Translations under genes and position numbers: made by a program | Assembly (NCBI GenBank): GCA_024180945.1 | Contig: JAKSGN010000041.1 | Coordinates: 3,286,001 to 3,350,000 of the forward strand | Length of the DNA stretch: 64,000 bases | Direction of reading: 5' to 3' | DNA from: Macrophomina tecta | Lineage: Eukaryota; Ascomycota; Dothideomycetes; Botryosphaeriales; Botryosphaeriaceae | Notes under the pieces: generated by a model | What the model saw: only the letters and a program-made list of their open reading frames with translations | Database searches by the model: none | What the model was told of the DNA's origin: nothing | Shown here: positions 9,787 through 19,380 of the stretch, in pieces | Layout of the letters: each line of letters begins with the position of its first letter | Numbering within the stretch: the stretch's first letter is position 1

Positions 9787-12700
9787 TCACGCAACCGCAC
9801 AAAACCTCCTCTCCCAAACCCCGCTCTCCCGCCCCTCCCCCTCAACCAAATCCTCCATGACTCTCCAATCAAAAACCCCAACCTCCTCCCTCGCCCTCCC
9901 CGCACCACGCAGCACATCCTCCACCCACATCACTACCTCCTTCCACTCCTCCTCTTTGCCCTTCTCCACAAGACACACCTTCCGCATCCCACAGAATGCC
10001 TGGCTCTCACCAACCGTGCTTCCCGTGCTCTCATAAACGACACCATCGCCCCTGCGCCAATCCTCGAGGTCAAATACCAGCGCACCGACCGTGAAATGCT
10101 GCGTCAGGAGGGTGTGGGTGAGGCGAGTATGGTGCTGTAGAGATGGCGCGACGTAGATGCAGGTAGCTGAGAGATCGTACGGAAGGTCCAAAGATGATGG
10201 TGGGAGGAGCTGTTTTCTGGTGTGGTTGTTGCTGTTAGGCCTGAATGCGGGGACGGAGGGAGCGGGGGCGGCAGCTGGAGGAAGGGGATCAAGAGACAGA
10301 CGTGGGAGGCCATAGACGGGACTGCGCCACTTGGGGATCTTGCGCGGGGAGGCGCCGATGTCGAAGTCGTCAGCGGCGCGGGGCCGCTTGAGGATGCGGC
10401 GGGACGTCTTTATGGGCGTTGTGTTAGTTGGGCTGATTGCTGTTGTTGGCGGTAGGTTCTCCTTGGCGCGTCTGGCGCGTGGTGTTGTCACTGCGCTGAG
10501 ATGTCTAGGAGAGTAAGATGTAGGAGGGCTGTTCGGAAGCCTCGCTGGAGCTGACGGCTGGACATTATTCGCTGATAACGGTTCGTTTGGCGAAGACTTC
10601 GGAGGCGTATGCATAAGATGGTAGTAGACATATGGGATCGACGGAAGTGCGTAAGGCTGGGCAGGAACAGCAGCCTCCGGCATCGGCTGCTTTGCCATTA
10701 TCTCCCCAAGTTCTGCACCTGTTCGTGTGGAGTCCCTCGCTTTAAATGCATGTTCTTGTACCAAGATGTATTCTGCGTCTTCCATTTGCTGAGAAAAAAG
10801 ATTTCGAAGGTCTTTGGGCGAAGCTTCACTCGTGAGGCCTTTAGCAGAGGAATGGCGGCGCCTGAGGGTGGTAGGACTTGCCATTAACGGCGTTGAGTGA
10901 ATGCTGCTGTGGATCATCCGGCAGGAATTTACTGTTTTGGACCGCTGTTTCTTCAACTCACTGCACTGCTGCCTCATACTCAAGGCCTCTCTCTCTTCGT
11001 AGAACGACAATTCCTCTTCAGCCTCATCCTCACGGTCGATCGAAACATTCTTGGCAATCGCGGGCCCACCTACTACGAAAAGGATGTCTTCAGTGCCCGC
11101 CTGGCCGGAGGGGTCTAGCCGCGCGCTCCTGAGACGAGTGGTGTTTTGGCCACCAGGGCAGGGAGAACCCTCACTACTTCCACGTGTTCGCGGCTCTGTC
11201 GCAGTGGTTAAGGTTACCTCTTCTGAGATAACTCTATCTGAGACGCCTATCTTCCTCTTAGGTGGCGAAATGGTGGGTTGAAGTTGTCGTAGGCTCCGCT
11301 TAGCTGATGCTATTGGAGTCACAGTGGTCTCGGTCCACTGTGTAGATGGCTGAGACAACGGTGACACTTCCTTCGTGAAGTCTGCTGCAGCCGAATTGCG
11401 GCCCGTTGTTCTTCTGGCCCGGATCAGAGCGGTTGCTGGGCTTGGCGTCTTCGTAGACGCTGTGCTTGTCGCAGAGCAATTTCGAAGGGGCGGCGCCCGA
11501 ACTGGTGTATAAAAAACATCATCTGGAGCGACCGACTTGAGAGTCGCTAGAGGACACGTAGCAGTTCCCGCCGACCGAGGTGTTGTTTGCCTTGAGACAA
11601 GGCTGCGGTCCTGGTCCCGGGCACGGTTTATCTTCTCCATGAAGCGTGAGACTTGATCTCTTACTTCCTGCGATCCTCCCTCGAGAGGGGCCTCCTTCGC
11701 CTCTCGAGCCATATCCGCGAGACCCTGCATTGTTATACAGTCCTCCCAGGATCGATCCATGTGGATTCGGAGAATGCGAGGATGGCGTAACATGTAAAAA
11801 TTCTCGTTGTGTGGCTTCTCAAAGTTACTACCGAGGACCTCGACGACTAGTGGGTCTGTGAAGACAAAGGTTGGTTGAGGATTCTTCCCGATTATGACTG
11901 TGAACTGCTCAAGAGACTCGTCGATGTCGAAATTCTTTCCGTGGAATTGACCGATTTGGTTAAGAAACTCCAGCTCCTTCGGTGGGATGCAGTGGCTTGC
12001 TTTGACAATAGCCACGATCTTGAAAGTGGGCTTTTGCTGGTAGCAATCATCGTCGTCGATGAGGCAGCCGAGATAGAAGTTGGTCCACCGGACATTCTGG
12101 AATCTAGACTTCTGAGCCTCATGAACGTCATAGCTGGCCGCGACGACGGCGAAGTCGGCGACGTCGCGGGCACCTCCCATATCTGTCATGTAGTCCTTTT
12201 TCAGCTTAATGAATCCTTTGCACCATCCGCCGGTGTGGTTTCCCATAAGTGAAAAGAAAGCCGCGTTGGGCTTCAGAATCAAGCCTTCGCAACGAGAAGT
12301 GAGTACTACCGAGAACTGGTAGATGAGGCTCTTCTTTGCCTCACCCTCTGAGAAATCGAGCACCTTCCACTCGACGCTCTTGGCCCTGCCATCAATCTTG
12401 GTTATAATTTGCGAAAGGCGTTTCCGCCGCCTGTTGTGCGGTAGTGCCATGGTGACTTCGTCATCTACCAGAAGAATGTCGAAATAGTAGATCATCAGAT
12501 TTTCGTACGGATGTGGTTGAGAGTCCCTGTCCGTACCGAGGAAAGAACCGGATCTTGAGACATGCTTTCTGATTTTGTCGAAATCAGAGACGTCGTTTTG
12601 CAGTTGATTGAACACGACCATCTCTCCAAGAAGGATGCATTGTGAGCGGAATTGGCACCCGGGTGTCCCGATTTTTAAGCTGTCCTTAATAGCTGGGATG

Positions 12701-13668
12701 AGGTTCTTGCGATCTTGAGTGGCATCTTTGCCGTTCTTGGAGAATATTTGAATCTCGTCTTCCCTGCTGAGACCTACGTGGATTTCACAGAATTCCCCAT
12801 CGTACTTGCGCTCAATGACCCAAGTACCATCACCCACCATCTGCAGGCAATTCTTGATGGAGCGGGCCTTGTACCAAGTGGGCCGGCCAATCTTGACGCC
12901 AACCTTCGGCTTGAGATGCTGCGCTGCTTGTTCCAGCAGAAGCTTCTGGGACAGGTGATCGGGCTTCGCATGGTAGTTGGCCAGCGGGCCTTTCAGTAGT
13001 GCCATGGCGGCGGCAAAGTCATTTTGGAATCTGAGCAGCGGCGGAAGCATAAAGTGGAACTCGGTAAGTATGAGAAGGTCGTCCACAACAGCACGGCCGA
13101 AGTCCTTGAGCATCACCCGAACGAACCACTTCTTCTCTCGCGAATGCATCCGAAACAGCAGCGGCTGCAGAATCTCGGTGGGGACATCAGCTGCCACTGT
13201 CTTCTGGACGGCAGGACTAGAGAACCTGCAACGGGCTGCAATGTCGGCAAGGGCCGCATCGACGTCCTCGACGGTCAATAAGCCAGGACCGGGCAAGGGC
13301 TCCCAATCGTGCGGTTTTTCAATTTGGGCCAAACACTGGCCCAGATCACCTGCGCCAGGCTCTTTCCAACGACTTAGCTCCTTCACTTTGCTGACCCCGT
13401 AGAAAAGACAACGCGCGATAAGCTGCTGCATACGCGGGGCTTTGATACTGTAGACGCGATCGGTGCGCGTATGAGGCAGCAGCGTAGAGAGAATTGCGGC
13501 GCCATCGGTATCGGGTCGGTCCAGGCTGGCACGGTGCTTGCGAAACCAGTGTTCGGTGGTATTGCGCAGGAGGGCGCGCTTGCGGTCGGGAAGGTAAGGC
13601 GGATCTCGACACTCGATATCCTCGATGGCCTGGAGAAGATCACAGATCCAGGTGAATCGGAATGGCAT
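9787..13668 (-). CDS. ATP-dependent DNA ligase, LIG4-like fungal family
   Basis: Single exon, 1293 aa from the Met at 13668. An in-frame ATG at 13722 exists, but the conserved-looking N-terminus begins MPFRFTWICDLL. Residues 1-260 form a helical DNA-binding domain. The nucleotidyltransferase core has motif I ERKYDGE with the adenylated Lys near 288, motif III YYFDILLVDD (~394-403), motif IV EGLILKP (~461-467) and motif V WCKGFIKLKKDY (~482-493), so it should be active. An OB-fold domain follows to about residue 650. Residues 680-1140 are low-complexity and basic, and the last ~150 residues (ATCIYVAPSL ... ALVFDLEDWR) look BRCT-like. Canonical LIG4 is shorter, with two clear BRCT repeats, so this is probably a fungal paralogue rather than LIG4 itself. 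The substrate is unknown. Confidence 0.85.
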   Translation of the reverse strand: MPFRFTWICDLLQAIEDIECRDPPYLPDRKRALLRNTTEHWFRKHRASLDRPDTDGAAILSTLLPHTRTDRVYSIKAPRMQQLIARCLFYGVSKVKELSRWKEPGAGDLGQCLAQIEKPHDWEPLPGPGLLTVEDVDAALADIAARCRFSSPAVQKTVAADVPTEILQPLLFRMHSREKKWFVRVMLKDFGRAVVDDLLILTEFHFMLPPLLRFQNDFAAAMALLKGPLANYHAKPDHLSQKLLLEQAAQHLKPKVGVKIGRPTWYKARSIKNCLQMVGDGTWVIERKYDGEFCEIHVGLSREDEIQIFSKNGKDATQDRKNLIPAIKDSLKIGTPGCQFRSQCILLGEMVVFNQLQNDVSDFDKIRKHVSRSGSFLGTDRDSQPHPYENLMIYYFDILLVDDEVTMALPHNRRRKRLSQIITKIDGRAKSVEWKVLDFSEGEAKKSLIYQFSVVLTSRCEGLILKPNAAFFSLMGNHTGGWCKGFIKLKKDYMTDMGGARDVADFAVVAASYDVHEAQKSRFQNVRWTNFYLGCLIDDDDCYQQKPTFKIVAIVKASHCIPPKELEFLNQIGQFHGKNFDIDESLEQFTVIIGKNPQPTFVFTDPLVVEVLGSNFEKPHNENFYMLRHPRILRIHMDRSWEDCITMQGLADMAREAKEAPLEGGSQEVRDQVSRFMEKINRARDQDRSLVSRQTTPRSAGTATCPLATLKSVAPDDVFYTPVRAPPLRNCSATSTASTKTPSPATALIRARRTTGRNSAAADFTKEVSPLSQPSTQWTETTVTPIASAKRSLRQLQPTISPPKRKIGVSDRVISEEVTLTTATEPRTRGSSEGSPCPGGQNTTRLRSARLDPSGQAGTEDILFVVGGPAIAKNVSIDREDEAEEELSFYEEREALSMRQQCSELKKQRSKTVNSCRMIHSSIHSTPLMASPTTLRRRHSSAKGLTSEASPKDLRNLFSQQMEDAEYILVQEHAFKARDSTRTGAELGEIMAKQPMPEAAVPAQPYALPSIPYVYYHLMHTPPKSSPNEPLSANNVQPSAPARLPNSPPTSYSPRHLSAVTTPRARRAKENLPPTTAISPTNTTPIKTSRRILKRPRAADDFDIGASPRKIPKWRSPVYGLPRLSLDPLPPAAAPAPSVPAFRPNSNNHTRKQLLPPSSLDLPYDLSATCIYVAPSLQHHTRLTHTLLTQHFTVGALVFDLEDWRRGDGVVYESTGSTVGESQAFCGMRKVCLVEKGKEEEWKEVVMWVEDVLRGAGRAREEVGVFDWRVMEDLVEGEGRESGVWERRFCAVA

Positions 13669-14414
13669 TATTACGTATGGGTGATGGGAATCTAAAAAGT
13701 TGTCCAAGAAAACAAAAGGCAAGGAAAATGGGAGTATATGCGTCTATGCGGGTATCATGAGTAACGGGAATACAGCCGCTGATACGGCGTGCGGAAGGGG
13801 CACGTCAGGCATGGAGCACGTCACGGGCGACGGTGGTGGAGAGGTGCAGAGCAGGATGGTTGGCGGGTGAGAGGAGGAGAGGCGGCGGGGCACGCGTCGA
13901 GCCAAGGCTTTGTTGGGCGAGAACGCGGACGCGCTGAGCACGCGTGTCATGTGCCCGGTGCCGAAATTGGGCGGGCGCTCGGCCGGACAAAGACTCTCCG
14001 CCAGTTCCTTGCCACCTCCCACAGCCATGTCCTATTTTTACAGCCTCGCGTGCATTATCCCGCAGCCGGGGGAGCTGACTGCGTATCGCAGGCGGCTTAC
14101 GTCCCGAGAAGGCACAGCAGTATCCGGCCATTCCGTCTTTCCACCCTCTGTACCATACAAGCTAAAACCTTACATCGACGTCCTCTTCAAGGAGACGGCA
14201 CCAGAGAGCATCAACTACTATTGTGACGCACCATGCTCCACAGTCTTTGCAGATCTAATTATACAAAGAACGCCGAGCTCCCGCCAATGAGCACAGACTC
14301 CAGAGCCCTCATAACGGGTAAAAGCATTAGCAACACTTTCACCCAATGCTCCGACCCTACCACTCCGCCTCTGCAACCATGCTGTGATACGAGGCCCACG
14401 CGAAAAAGCGCACT
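13669..14414. other. Upstream region of the DNA ligase gene
   Basis: It holds the ligase 5' region. Two ACGCGT hexamers lie at 13892-13897 and 13940-13945, within 280 bp of the ligase start codon. A 126-codon plus-strand frame ending at 14290 has no recognisable family and I do not call it. Confidence 0.45.
13892..13945 (-). promoter_or_regulatory. Pair of MluI cell-cycle box-like elements upstream of the ligase gene
   Basis: ACGCGT occurs at 13892-13897 and 13940-13945, 224 and 272 bp upstream of the ligase ATG. In yeasts ACGCGT binds MBF and drives G1/S expression of replication genes, which would suit a DNA ligase. In GC-rich DNA the hexamer also appears by chance (for example near 3175, 3744, 15699 and 48277), so this is a candidate only. 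Confidence 0.3.
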
Positions 14415-14800
14415 ATGGGCCTCGTCAAGCGCGGTTCCCACGAGTCCATCCCCGGCTGCACCGCCCTCTTCGTCGGCCTGCCCGCCCGGAACCCCTCTTC
14501 CAATATCACGCCCTGGCTGCCAATAGCCTGGGCTTCAGCATCCTCACCACCCTCAGCATCCGCGCGCACATCCCCGGTGCGGCCGTCGCCCTACCCCCCA
14601 AGGCTCCCCCTCGCCCTGTCGCCCCTGTGCCTCGCCCTGCTCGCCATGGCCGCCGGCGCTGTGATGGAGCAAACCTACTGGCGCTTCTTCATCTCGCCGG
14701 AAGAAATGCTTGCTTGCTTGGCTTTCCCGGTCGGCCTCTTCAATACCCTCCACAACAGCATCAGCACGCTCATCTGCTGCTCCATCACCTTGTACTCACC
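14415..14800 (+). pseudogene. Frameshifted, truncated DUF1295 (steroid 5-alpha-reductase-like) membrane protein
   Basis: Three consecutive segments in two frames together match a fungal DUF1295 membrane protein as I recognise it. The frame from ATG 14415 gives VKRGSHESIPGCTALFVGL. The frame of 14480 continues with ARPEPLFQYHALAANSLGF and SILTTLSIRAHI. The first frame then resumes with LLAMAAGAVMEQTYWRFFIS and GLFNTLHNSISTLICC. The breaks lie near 14478-14486 and between about 14560 and 14620, where there is a run of six C at 14593-14598. No GT...AG pair explains either break. The expected C-terminal half (an LARHINYGGY-type motif) is not found downstream to 15.3 kb, so the copy is truncated as well. 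Assembly errors could explain the shifts but not the missing half. Confidence 0.5.
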
Positions 14801-16893
14801 CCGGAATGAATCTCCCAGCTTCAGCGCGTGCGCTTTAGGAAGCATTCCATCAACCCAGCAAAGATTGCACTGCTGTGTTCTCGAGAGGTGCCCGGCTTGC
14901 CTGGCGCGACGTGTGCTTTGAGCCTGAACGTCAAGGTAACATGAATGGTGTTCCAACTTACAGAGTTGTGGTCATGGACGGGTATTCCGAAAGTGGTCCG
15001 AATACTCAAGGTACTTTGAAGGCAGATGTCAGGACTCATACCTGCAGATTCTGATTTTCTGCTGTAGATGGAAGGCAATTTCTGAATGGTCTGTTTTAGA
15101 CTTTGATTTTGGTGTATGTACAAACATTATCACAGACGCAGGGTCGAATCTCCGAATAAGCGGCAACGTCGTGCCTTGGTCAGTCGGCTTCTACTCGAAC
15201 CTCGCGAGCATGCTAGAGCCCCAAAGGCTATGTGGACCGTAGGTGAACTCTCCCCTCTTATGTACATTGATATATGCTGCAGCTGAATTAGGCATTTTAT
15301 TCTTTTTTTTTTTTTTTGGGTACACTAACACGAATTTACTGCGAGTGGGAGAAAAAGTGCCGCGAAGAAAGCGCAAAGCTCTCCGTATTGATTTCCTCCT
15401 AGGCTCCCATGTCCAATAGCTTCCATTTACTGAAGCGTTCCATAAGTCATGGCCCACTCAGGCACAAACACCAGGACCGTTCCGGGGAGATGCGCAATCC
15501 CAGAAGGAAATTCCCCATCTGACATCAAGGCCAACATCACAAAGCCAGAAGACCGGTCCCCTCTTCTGTCCTCAACCCATCCCCCCCACCCCGTCTCCAT
15601 GCCAAATTGTCACAGAGGCTGCAGCAGAATAGCAACCTCGACCTTGGACCCCACAGCAGTGCCTGTCAGGGAATACCTCCAGTTGGCCACATCTCCAACG
15701 CGTGGCCCCCCCAGCTGAACAACCCGCCAACACCAACAATAACACCAACAATAACACCAACAAGCAGAACAGCAAAAAGCCAGGCATAAATCCAAGTAGC
15801 CAAGACAAATCACGTAAAAGCTGCGCGAGATGCAGCCGCGAAAAAAAAAAGGGGGGGTAACATGATACTAATGACAGCAACAAGCTGCGCCGCCCCTTCA
15901 TCGAACAGGAGTAGATGGTCGAGTACATACTTTTCCAGTACTGAGTCACACTTCCCACCCCGGAGAAAAGGCGCCTGCTCTGCCCCGACCGGACTGGTCC
16001 CAGAGAAAACCACAACACGAATTTCAAGCATGAGTATAATGGGAAATCTTTTCTGTTGAACCAAAAAGTACATGCATTATCAACCATCCGCTCATGCTTG
16101 CTCATACAGACAGCTTGCGGGTCAAGCTCCCATGACTGAAGAGAGGATGGCATATGAAATAACTCTTATACCATGAAGGCATGTTCCTACCCTGCTGTGT
16201 TGAGAGATTAGGCATTGCCTGTAGGCCAATGGCGGCATTTTCACTTCAAATAGATAAGGAAAGCCGAAACAATTACCTGAATATTAAAGTGGTGAAAATT
16301 CAAGATCATCTATGTCCAGGCGACGCCTTCAATTTGGTATAATTTATGGGCACCGGGTCTGCATTCCAATCCTTTCGCGCGACAGAGCTATGGCTTTGCC
16401 TCATTAGACTCACGAGCAAATGCGTAGCATCTCACAAATGATTTCAGGTTCCAAAGTGAAAGAAGACAGAGTCCATAAATTGGATAGAGGCCCGCAAGAA
16501 ATGCCGGATCAAAGCGAAACCATCCATATGTAGAACATGAAGCGTAAGCTGACCATCAAGGGTCAGAGCTGTGTGCTCAAGATGAAATGCCCGGTTCCAA
16601 GAGCGAGTGATATGCGTGAAGCGAAGAAGACCGGCCTAGCCAGCCAAATTGTACAAGAAGCTCAGCGCAACCTGCGGAAGAAGATAAGTAAAGAAGGTTG
16701 GTGCTCGTCAACCCTGTGCTGGCAGGAAAGAGAACGGCAGCCAAACGATTGACATGAAGAATGTGATAAAAGCAAGAACCAATTGACGCCAGGACGTCTA
16801 TATATCATGATTGTCGTTATCATTTACACTTTTGTATATCCGTTTCTCGATGGCGACTCCCATCTTTCGCGATCAGACGGATTTTAAATGCGC
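14801..16893. other. Gene-free stretch with short low-complexity repeats
   Basis: No supported gene. It holds a T tract at about 15304-15319, a 12-bp tandem repeat at 15729-15764 and an A/G tract at 15841-15857. A minus-strand frame of 193 codons (15572-16153) exists mostly because it reads through these repeats, and I reject it. The right end is the 3' flank of the GPI-protein gene. Confidence 0.45.
15729..15764. repeat. 12-bp minisatellite, three copies
   Basis: The unit AACACCAACAAT repeats at 15729-15740 and 15741-15752, with a third copy at 15753-15764 that ends in G. Seen directly; no function inferred. Confidence 0.85.
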
Positions 16894-18520
16894 TTAGAGA
16901 GCGATGACGAGAGCAGCAGTCAAGCTGCTCAATGCGAAAATGGCCTCCCAGCCTTTGCTTCCAGCAGAGGATGAGGCAGCCGACCTCTTTGCGTGAGGAA
17001 AGGGGGCAGGCACAGCAGCCCTGGCCTTGACCTCAGCGGCATAGGCGCCAGCAGAAGCAGCGGCGGCGTTAGGGATATCGACCAGGCGGTGAGTGTTGCT
17101 AGGCTGCGTGCCGTTCCAGGCGCCAGAGGCGATGGGGTAGTAAATGGAGGCAGCCGCGGAGGGAACGACAGTGGTTTGTGTGGTCAAGCCAGGAGCCTGC
17201 AGGGACTCGGGGCAGTTGGTGGCACCAGGCGGACAGGCTGTAAGCGTGATCGTGTTCGTGTACCAGATGGTGGAGGTTGAGCGGATGGTCGTGGTCGACG
17301 ACGAAGTCGACGGTCCACTCGCGGCAGACTCAGCAAGAACACCTGGAGTGGAGGACGCAGGGGAAGTGTCACCATCCTCAACGCCATTGGTGAGCGTCGC
17401 AACCACAGTAACGTACTGGGTAAGACCAGGCACAGTGACTGTGACGGTAGGGCGGCTGCAGACGGGGATACTCTCGCTGGCCTGGCCACCCTGCTTAGTG
17501 ACGGAAGGCGCCTGATTGTTGCTGCCATCCAAGCTTGGAGTGGCAACAGGCACGACAGGAGCAGAAGAGTTGGCAAAGGGTGCAACCGCGCTGAACGCGG
17601 TCGAGGAAGGAATTGACCAAGGTGAATTGCTGCTGATCACAGTGAACGACTCCGCGGCGGAAACAGTCTCGGTGTCGGGACTGCTGTAAGACGGGGCCGG
17701 GACAGGCGTGGAAGGAGGGAGCGTCTGGGCGGGGGCTGAGTAGACCGAGACAGGCTCAGTCTCGGAGGAGCTGGTGGAAGTGGAGGTCGAAGAAGAGATG
17801 CTGCTGGCCGTAGCGGTGGGGGTGAGAGCCTCGGTGGCCTCACCAGTACCAGCAGCAGGGCCAGACTGCTGTTCACCGTTGATCAGGGACGCGAGTGTAG
17901 CCAAGCCACCATAAGGAGCCTGATAGGAAAAGTACATCTTGCCGTCCCTGTTTGGCGAGTCAACATGGATTTGCTTCTTCAATCTCCTCTGGAACGAAGC
18001 AAGATGAGGTGGGGTGGATGGAAGTGAAGAGAGGTGAGATGGAGTGAGGGGATTTACCAGATATGTTGACACTTTGCCGCATCGACCTGGGTGGCCTTGA
18101 CCTGGTGGTGGCCGGTATCGCTACCGCAGATCTCCATGCCAGCGCCAGTGCTGATGTCGAGCAAGCCGTCACCACGGCTGCACTGATCAATGGCAAGCAT
18201 GTACTTGCAACCAACGGAGCCGCAAACTTCAAGGCAGGTGCCGCAGGTAGACTTGTCAATGGCACAGTACGCCTAAATCATCTCTCGGTCAGACACCTCT
18301 CTTGATACGAGGGGGGGAAAGGCCCGGTTCTTACCGTGACGCTGTTCAAATCCAGACCCGCGTAGGCGACCTCGCACCACGGCGGGTTGTTGGCGCCAGC
18401 ACCGCCAGCCATAGACGGGTAGTCGTGAAGCGTGGCATCAGTTTCGAAGTTGAGCCGAGCCATAGCAGCGCCGGCACAGGCCAGCATGCCAAGGGAAATC
18501 AGACAGCTGGAGAAAGGCAT
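16894..18520 (-). CDS. Secreted GPI-anchored Ser/Thr-rich protein with expansin-like (DPBB) N-terminus
   Basis: The model is complement(join(16894..17986,18058..18272,18335..18520)), 497 aa. Residues 1-21 are a signal peptide. Residues ~45-135 hold eight cysteines in a pattern like a double-psi beta-barrel or expansin-like domain (WCEVAY, AYCAIDKSTCGTCLEVCG, CKYMLAIDQC, MEICGSD). Residues ~155-470 are Ser/Thr/Pro/Val-rich and probably heavily O-glycosylated. The C-terminus (SSSAGSKG followed by a hydrophobic tail) is a good GPI-attachment signal. It should be a wall or plasma-membrane surface protein. The domain call rests on cysteine spacing and is tentative. The second intron has a weak donor, GTAAAT, and its acceptor was chosen because the other nearby AGs create a stop at the junction. 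Confidence 0.78.
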
Positions 18521-19380
18521 ATTTCGAGCTAGGGGACAGTGTGTTCGTGGAACGCTTTGGTGCAGTGAAGGAAGGACAGGGAAGTCAATTGAAGTGCCAG
18601 CCTAAAGGAGGGGAAAACCGATGCTGCTCGCAGCGTGGTGTGGTGTGGACTGAAAGGAAAGTCGAGGACGCGGCTAAGAAGGAATGATAGCCGGTAGTCC
18701 TAAGGTCTGGCGAAAGTAGAAGCAGCGGGCAGAGGCAGCGAGGCAGGAGCAGAGTCACGAAAGGCAAGAGCAGTTAGTTATAAGCAGGAGCCGACCGTGC
18801 TTCCACGTGTGAACCAACCCACTCACGGCATGGCGGCGCCCTATGGAAAATCGGCAGCCGAGTCATTGCCTGGGCATCCAACCGGCAGCCAGGCCGCAGG
18901 TGGTGTTGGGCGCGGAGTGGGGGCGCGTAGGGCGAGGCCGGCTGCTACTGCAGGCACCGTCACAACCGTCACGCTGTGCCGCCTAGGCGCCGAAAATGCG
19001 CTCTGCTTACCCGGCGGGCGGCACAGCTGCGCCTGCGCATCCCGGCCGTCCCGCACAACCGCCCGCCCAGCTGCAGGAACCAGCTCAGCCCGCCACGAGC
19101 TGGCCCTCCGACTGGCCCGGCCGAGCGAAAAAATCCTTGCAGACTTTTACCAACCCGACCAGTGGCAACGTCGACGCCGCCCGCGCCGCACTCCCGCCTC
19201 CTTTCTGAAAAATCCATCGCCTTGGCGGGCATGGATGCGAATAACGCGATGTGCGGTTGGTGGCTTGACATACCAAATCTAGCTTCACTGGCGGCAGGGC
19301 GCCGGCCAACAGCCAACACGGAAGAAAGCTTACTATTGTTTCATCGTAGAACCGCCATGCGAGAAAAACACAGCTTGCGT
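18521..19380. other. Region between the GPI-protein gene and the nitronate monooxygenase gene
   Basis: Upstream region of the GPI-protein gene and 3' flank of the nitronate monooxygenase gene, both on the minus strand. Open frames of up to 178 codons are antisense or run-through and have no recognisable family. I see no regulatory element I would name. Confidence 0.45.

Noticed and set aside
13669..13722. 18-residue N-terminal extension of the ligase from the ATG at 13722
   Set aside because: The downstream Met at 13668 begins the family-like N-terminus; the extension looks like 5' UTR read in frame.
15137..15160. tRNA B-box-like GGGTCGAATCTCC
   Set aside because: No A box or cloverleaf could be built upstream.
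15572..16153. 193-codon minus-strand frame with a hydrophobic LLVLLLV stretch
   Set aside because: The hydrophobic part is only the 12-bp repeat read in frame. The alternative frame (VGVIVGVGGLFSWGG) has an upstream stop with no usable acceptor after it.
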